Positions 58,707 through 64,000 of a stretch of DNA of 64,000 bases are shown one piece after another (positions within the stretch are counted from its first letter, which is position 1; each line of letters opens with the position of its first letter). The stretch is taken from the NCBI GenBank assembly GCA_022376515.1, contig WTXI01000021.1, positions 310,001-374,000 on the forward strand, written 5' to 3'. The notes under the pieces were generated by a model. The model made no database searches. It was given only the letters and a program-made list of their open reading frames with translations, and was not told the DNA's origin. The stretch is from Lactifluus volemus. Its lineage: Eukaryota > Basidiomycota > Agaricomycetes > Russulales > Russulaceae. A program made the translations under genes and the position numbers.

Positions 58707-60380
58707 ATTAGAAGAAGAAGAAGAAAAGAACACATACATCCGGGCAAAAATGCTTTCTTTTTTTTTCTGTTTGGTTTAGACTCTTGTTTTCTCATAGGCC
58801 CGCCGTGTCGTGTCCGGCCCTTAGCCCGCGCGGCACGATGGAAACTGGGCACATGCATGTATCTCTAGCTTCTTTAAACCCCCCTTCTTCTCCTTCACCC
58901 GGGCCTCGGATATACCTCAAAACGCAGGATTTTGCCCATTTTACCCTAATGCCATTCCCACACGCGTAATGTTACCCTTTACCCCGGCGTCCTCTCCATT
59001 ACTCTCTCTCTCTCGTTTTGCGATACTACCCCCCCCCCCTCCCCACCTACAAACACAATCTTAATTTATCGTGTATTGAATCTTTGGCACAGAGGCAGCA
59101 ATCAATTTTGTATCTTTTTTTTAAATTTGTTTTACATCTCGGCGCTGATGGGAGAGCTGAAAAAAGATTCTGGTGCGGTGCGTGTGAGATTTTAACCCAG
59201 ATGATCGAAAAAAAAAAAGGTAATCTGGTGTGCTGAGGCGGAGATTGAAGAAAAAGGGGAATCGCGCTTGTTTCCAGGGGCGAGCCAGGCGAGCGTCGAC
59301 AACAACTGGCATGACGCGCACAAAGATGTCGACGAGGGCGAAGTGTGTCCAAATCTCGGAATGCAATCGCAATCAAGTTCGGACATCGACCTTGTTGGAT
59401 GGAATGCATTTAGACATTGACTAGGGCCAGCGAGCCATCGGTCAATTTGCACAGATCTTGTAACTCATCCGTTTCTACTTTACATATCTAACCCAAGTCG
59501 TCTCTTAGTACTGCGTCCCAATTCGCCATTGAGGAGAAGATCTTCATCCCACCCCTCTCGCTGTTGGCATGAAGCCTCTTCGGGCGATCATCATCCATCC
59601 TCTTACTGCGATCCTCACCCGCAGCTGCGTGTTCCACCTTGTAAGAGGTGCACCAGCTCGTCGACACGCTCAACGGTTCTTCTCCGCATTGTCATTGCTG
59701 CAGGACGCTCGCCGCTACCGGGATCGTCAGCTTGTGCTTGAATGGGAGCTCCCGCTGTGACCAATCCCGCGTGCAGGTGGGTGGGTGGGTTGGTCTTACG
59801 GTGCGTCGCAGCGAGCGCGGCGGTCTACGCTTGACACTGTTCCGCCAACACCATACAACCAAGTCTGCTCCTGCTGAGAGCACTTCGGTGTGCACGGATT
59901 TTGACGAAGCGGAGGAAGCGGGAGCACCGCATCTGCTGGCGACATAAGACAGCCCGCCAACCGCCACCTGCACAGCGAGATTGGCCCCCAGAAGTGCAGA
60001 GCACACTGCAGCCGACCAGGCGCTGCAGCCATGAATGGGAGGCCAGGTAGTGACGCCCAGAGTCCTATAATCGACTTGTATCTATTGCATATATCTAGCA
60101 TGGATATAATTCTCTGCACAAGAGACGACATCTTGGCCTGTTACCTCCTGGCGTAAAGCCGAGACCAATTAAGGGCATTCAGTTCAATATAAATCTAGGG
60201 TACAGGAGATGGCTGCGCCACTACTAGTAGTAGAAAAGCAAGGGACTGTTGATCTCAACCATGACCTCTCACCAGTACGATATCCCCGCCCCTCCGAGTC
60301 CTGTTCGTCGAGTCGTTCCTATTGAGGCGGTTCATGCATTAACCTCGCCCTGACTTCCAATAGCTCTCTACCATCGGCGG
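58707..60380. other. 1.7 kb without a confident gene
   Basis: Minus-strand frames at 59488-59673 and 59796-60131 could be exons of a small gene (MSSLVQRIISMLDICNRYKS at 60131) but no family is recognised. A C-run lies near 59029-59039. A possible upstream methionine for the F-box gene is at 60261 (MTSHQYDIPAPPSP), but its frame stops after about 30 codons. Confidence 0.4.
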
Positions 60381-61850
60381 ATGGCCCATTCGAGGCCGAG
60401 GAAGAAAGAAGAATGTAGCGCTGTCACCCCTGATGTAAAGCGACAGCAGAACGGTAAAGTCCCACTTACGGTGTGTGCAGTATTGGCTGATCGATCTGTG
60501 CGTAGTAGAGAACATTAATCAACGTGCGGCAATTGATAGGCTTCCCGATGAGGTGCTTGAGAAAATATTCCGCTTCGACAGCCCCATCCCGATTTACTCC
60601 GACCGTTATTCGTTTCCACCACATCACCAATGGGATTGGCATAGGCTCGTCCACGTGTGTCGAAGATGGCGATATATTATTTTCAATGCACCCCGCTCTC
60701 TTGAACTGCGGCTTTTCTGCACCTATGGGACGCCTGTCAAGAAGAATTTGGATTGTTGGCCAGCATTGCCTATCGTCCTGCAATACGCATATCCCATTAC
60801 TCTCCTAGTGGATGAAGACAACGTAATTGCCGCGCTTGAACATCCGGATCGCATATGCGTAATGGGCCTAATTATCACAACTTCCTATTGGAAAAGTTGA
60901 CCATTCTAGACAGAAGCGGTTTCCAGTGTAGAATACCTGCGGCTTGTGGGCGAACCTGAAAAAGAACCTATCCTTCTCAATAAATTCTCGTTGGACCTTT
61001 CCCGAGCCTACGTATCCTCTAGTGTACAGGGTTGCATTCCCGGCGCTCCAACGGATTCTACCGCTTGCCAAGGATCTCGTTTATCTTCATCTTAGAGATA
61101 GCGTATCTCACACCGGCAGTCTCCGCAATCTCTTTCCGGATTGACCCGCCTCAAAGAACTCTACCTCTATTTTCATTCGCCAATTTCTCGCCCCATCTCC
61201 GAATCAGGAAGAGACAACCCACCACCGTGCCGTGCCATCCTCCCCGCTCTGAAATTTGTCGATTCTGTGGGACTAGCGAAGATTTGGAGTGCCTGTTATC
61301 TAGCACTGAAGCCCCTATGCTCCAGGACATCACAATAAATTTTTCAATCAGGCTACCACCTTCGATACCTCCCAATTCGTCCAGTTTTTTCCCACACAAA
61401 GACACAAAGGTCGCTTGACTTTGCACGGTTGTATTTTCAGAAAGCGACATCCGTCGCCTTTTTGAACAAGAGGCCATCGAATGACCTTGGGGGTCAGATG
61501 CATGTCATTTGATTGGCAGCTATCCTGTATAGCGGAGATCTGTGCCAACCTTTTGCCTATCATCTCTGATGTGCGACACCTTCACATCGATACGTCCCTC
61601 CACTTTCCAAGCGAGCATGACGATATGGACCCTTTACCATTGTTGGAGCTTTTCCGCCCTTTCAGTAACGTGACGAGGCTGTGGTTAGTCGAGACCGTTG
61701 CGTTGTTCGTTAAATCTGCCTTGAAAAAGGAAGTTGCTATGAGAGTATTACCAGACGTGCGTGAGATAAATGTGACCATGCAGCAAGATACAAATGAAGA
61801 GAAGTGTTCGTCATCTGTAGTTTGTCACTTCCAAGAGCTCAAATGTGCTT
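60381..61850 (+). CDS. F-box protein with leucine-rich C-terminal region
   Basis: Typical expanded agaric F-box protein; F-box proteins recruit substrates to SCF ubiquitin ligases. The start at 60381 gives MAHSRPRKKEECSAVTPDVK. The F-box follows: NINQRAAIDRLPDEVLEKIF, then WHRLVHVCRRWRYIIFNAP and RSLELRLFCTYGTPVKKNLD (to about 60755). The LRR-like part reads NVIAALEHPDRI, EYLRLVGEPEKEPILLNKF, VAFPALQRILPLAKDLVYLH, LTRLKELYLYFHSPISRPIS, LPALKFVDFCGTSEDLECL, TLGVRCMSFDWQLSCIAEIC and FRPFSNVTRLWLVETVAL. Frame changes are required at many points (for example 60500, 60925, 61263, 61340-61344, 61421, 61483). Most are cured by adding one base to a short homopolymer, so the gene may be intact in life. 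Its last open frame (61481-62012) runs without a stop into the NACHT sequence. Confidence 0.7.
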
Positions 61851-63402
61851 ATAGGGAAGGATCTTTTGGGGTGGCTCTCCCCGCCAGATCCCTCATAAAT
61901 CACGATGCTACTTGCGATCTTCGTCATGAAGGAACAGCAATGTGGTTCTTCCGAGGCAGTGTCTTCGAAGAATGGAAGTCGAGTTCTTCTCTCTTGTGGA
62001 TATATGGCAAGTGTACGTTGTCCTTTCCTCTGAAAGCTGCACATCTTAAAGCTTCCCATTTTTCAGCTGGCTCGGGAAAGAGTATCATATGGTTGGTCTT
62101 TTCTCCGACCATTTACTACTAGACTGACGACATCGATCAGCTCTGCAGTAATCGAAGAAATCAGGACCCTGTGTCATGCAGGATTAGCTTCCCTGGGTTA
62201 TTTTTATTTCGACGTCTGTGACGAAGACAAGAGAAATCACAAGAACCTACTGCGTTCGTTTCTCCTTCAGCTCTCTGCTCAATCCAATATTTGCTGTGAC
62301 ATTTTGTCACGCCTCCACTCTACTCACCGCAATGACACAGCAACCACCAGTGACGGTGCTTTAACAAAATGCTTGAAAGAGATGCTGTCAGTCACATCTC
62401 AACTTGATCACCCCATTTACCTCGTCATGGACGCACTCGATGAATGTCCAAATACATCTGGTCTTCCATCTCCACGGGAGCAGGTCCTTGAGCTTGTAAA
62501 GGATCTTGTCGACCTATATCTCCCAAATCTGCACATCTGTGTTACAAGTCGACCCGAGGCCGACATACGAGCGGCTCTTGAACCACTCACATCCCTCCGC
62601 ATATCCCTTCACGATCAAACTGGCCAAAAGGAAGACATCATTGACTATGTCACCTCTGTAGTTTATTCGGATGTATATATGCAGAGATGGCAGGATGAGG
62701 ATACGAAGCTAGTTATCGAGACACTCAGAAAGGCCGATGGAACGTAAGTCCATCGCTTCCCATATCCATGATATATACTTATATATTGGCAGGTTTCGGT
62801 GGGTAGGCCGTCAATTGGACAGGCTGCGCCACTGTCTCCCTGCAAGTGTGCAGTGGATTCTTGGAGAATTGCCTGAGACACTGGACAAGACTAATGAGTT
62901 ATGAGCGGGTGTTAAGGGAGATCCAGAAAAGGAATCGAGAGTGTGCTCTTCCTCTTCTGCAATGTCTTGCAGTCGCTGATTGGCCACTCCATGCTCAGGA
63001 ACTCGTAGAAGTACTTGCAGTTAACGTTGATGCAGCACAGCAGATTGGGATTCCAAAGTTGAACCTGGATCAATGGTGGGGGGATCGACACAAAGGAATA
63101 CTCTCTACATGTTCAAGCTTGGTCGCTATTGTTAATGAAGATATTGTTCAAGTATCGGATTGCTCTCGAGCCTGCACACACGACCCTTGCACACATGCCT
63201 CGCCGTTCTACTTCAATTGGACAGTCACGTAAACGAGACAGACGCTAGCGACATTCCTCTTGTTGGATATGCAGCCCAATACTGGGTTGACCATGCCCGA
63301 TTCGAAAACGTGTCATCAAGGGTACGGGATGCAATGGAATATTTCTTTGATGCGGACAAACCACATTCAGTTGGGCAGCATGGTTCCATATTTTTGTGGT
63401 GA
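61851..63402 (+). CDS. NACHT-domain STAND protein, C-terminally truncated
   Basis: STAND NTPase of the fungal NLR-like class, thought to act in nonself recognition. The conserved leader is INHDATCDLRHEGTAMWFF and RGSVFEEWKSSSSLLWIYGK. The P-loop is GKSGSGKSIICS, split by introns 62013-62066 and 62092-62140. Then follow IEEIRTLCHAGLASLGYFYF, LLRSFLLQLSAQSNICCDIL, Walker B YLVMDALDECPN (about 62418-62453), the sensor LHICVTSRPEADI, and after intron 62744-62792 FRWVGRQLDRLRHCLPASVQ and YERVLREIQKRNRECALPLL. One shift is needed near 62896. At about 63155 VQVS is joined almost directly to RIALEPAHTTLAHTCLAVLL; the usual HFSVKEF-type segment between them is missing. After EYFFDADKPH (63360) homology stops and no ankyrin or WD repeats follow. 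The N-terminus joins the F-box frame. Probably damaged, but the NTPase core is complete. Confidence 0.7.
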
Positions 63403-64000
63403 CAAGAATAATTGAAACTGGTAGTATTTTCTGCTTTTGACCGTCGGTATCTCCTGAAAAGCGTTCTCCGAGTCCAAACTATGCTGGTATTTCAAAGCTT
63501 TCTCATTTTGGAATGTCGACGATCAACAATGGTCGACACGCACGCGGCCCGGATCGATGAATTGCATCACAACGTCTGGTGATCTGTTGGCCACGTCGCC
63601 TTTGGAAGGCAAGTTGATATTGTAGAGCGAAGGGCTGGGTGGCGCCGGAAGTCGGAGAAAAGGATGGCCCAGCAAGTCCCATCAAGGCGGACAGATGAGC
63701 ATGTGGGCATGTCATTCTCTGTTCATCTTGACAAGGTCTGGGAAGCAGACATTCATCTCATGATCGTTGGTGGAAAGCTGAGGTCGAGGAATCATCCAGC
63801 ACCACGACCATCGTTGTTCAAATGGCGCAAGTGGCTCGGCGCCGCGCCGCCCTCTGATGTACCAAACACTTTTGAGAGATGGCATTTGGCAGGAAAGACT
63901 AAGGCAGCGGTGTCACCTCGGCAAGACATGGATGGAGAAGCCGAATGGGAAAAAACCCAGACGCCGCAGCCAATGCCGTGCGAAGTGCGAACTACTAGTA
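63403..64000. other. Right edge, no gene recognised
   Basis: After the NACHT homology ends, both strands contain only short frames without known motifs. A gene may continue beyond the window. Confidence 0.4.

Noticed and set aside
60381..61850. Calling the F-box gene a pseudogene because of its stops
   Set aside because: Most breaks are single-base homopolymer losses that restore the conserved protein exactly, so sequence error is the simpler explanation. It is kept as a CDS with this caveat.

Overview
The window is nuclear DNA of a filamentous basidiomycete, most likely an Agaricomycete. Genes are split by many short introns of about 48-60 bases with GT..AG ends, and coding regions are separated by 1-4 kb of sequence without recognisable genes. 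Several products point to mushroom-forming fungi: a Clp1-like sexual-development protein, an F-box/leucine-rich protein of the expanded agaric type, NACHT (STAND) proteins, a BTB protein, and a hypothetical family with two C-terminal Cys/His motifs. No rRNA, tRNA, CRISPR array or intact transposon was found by eye.

Layout. 0.7-4.8 kb holds two members of expanded families (Cys/His-motif protein, BTB protein). 7.0-11.4 kb holds PIG-F/GPI11 (minus) and an S10 serine carboxypeptidase (plus). 15.8-25.1 kb holds a Myb/SANT protein, PBDC1 and the fork-protection protein Timeless/Tof1. 27.7-33.9 kb holds a bZIP factor and a divergent transaldolase-like protein that seems to have lost its catalytic lysine. 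36.4-41.9 kb holds a Pho13-type HAD phosphatase and TAF6, convergent. 42.3-48.7 kb is an accessory block: a decayed copy of a secreted repeat protein, a decayed NACHT-WD40 gene (minus), an 88-bp tandem repeat, and an apparently intact copy of the secreted repeat protein. 51.7-56.2 kb holds a divergent pair, a coiled-coil protein and LCB1 (serine palmitoyltransferase subunit 1). 57.8-58.7 kb holds the Clp1-like gene. 60.4-63.4 kb holds an F-box/LRR gene running straight into a NACHT gene.

The genes do not form one pathway. Most are housekeeping (GPI anchors, sphingolipids, transcription initiation, fork stability), set between accessory clusters. The most notable accessory observations are the F-box-to-NACHT junction, the catalytically depleted transaldolase homologue with a basic tail, and the Asn/Ser/Thr repeat secreted protein with its dead sister 5 kb away.

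A caution for all reading-frame statements: many conserved genes are broken by single-base shifts. Most of those I could place are explained by one base missing from a short homopolymer. This suggests uncorrected indel errors in parts of the sequence, so frameshifts alone were not taken as proof of pseudogenes. Gene ends and introns were assigned by eye from conserved protein frames and splice consensus.
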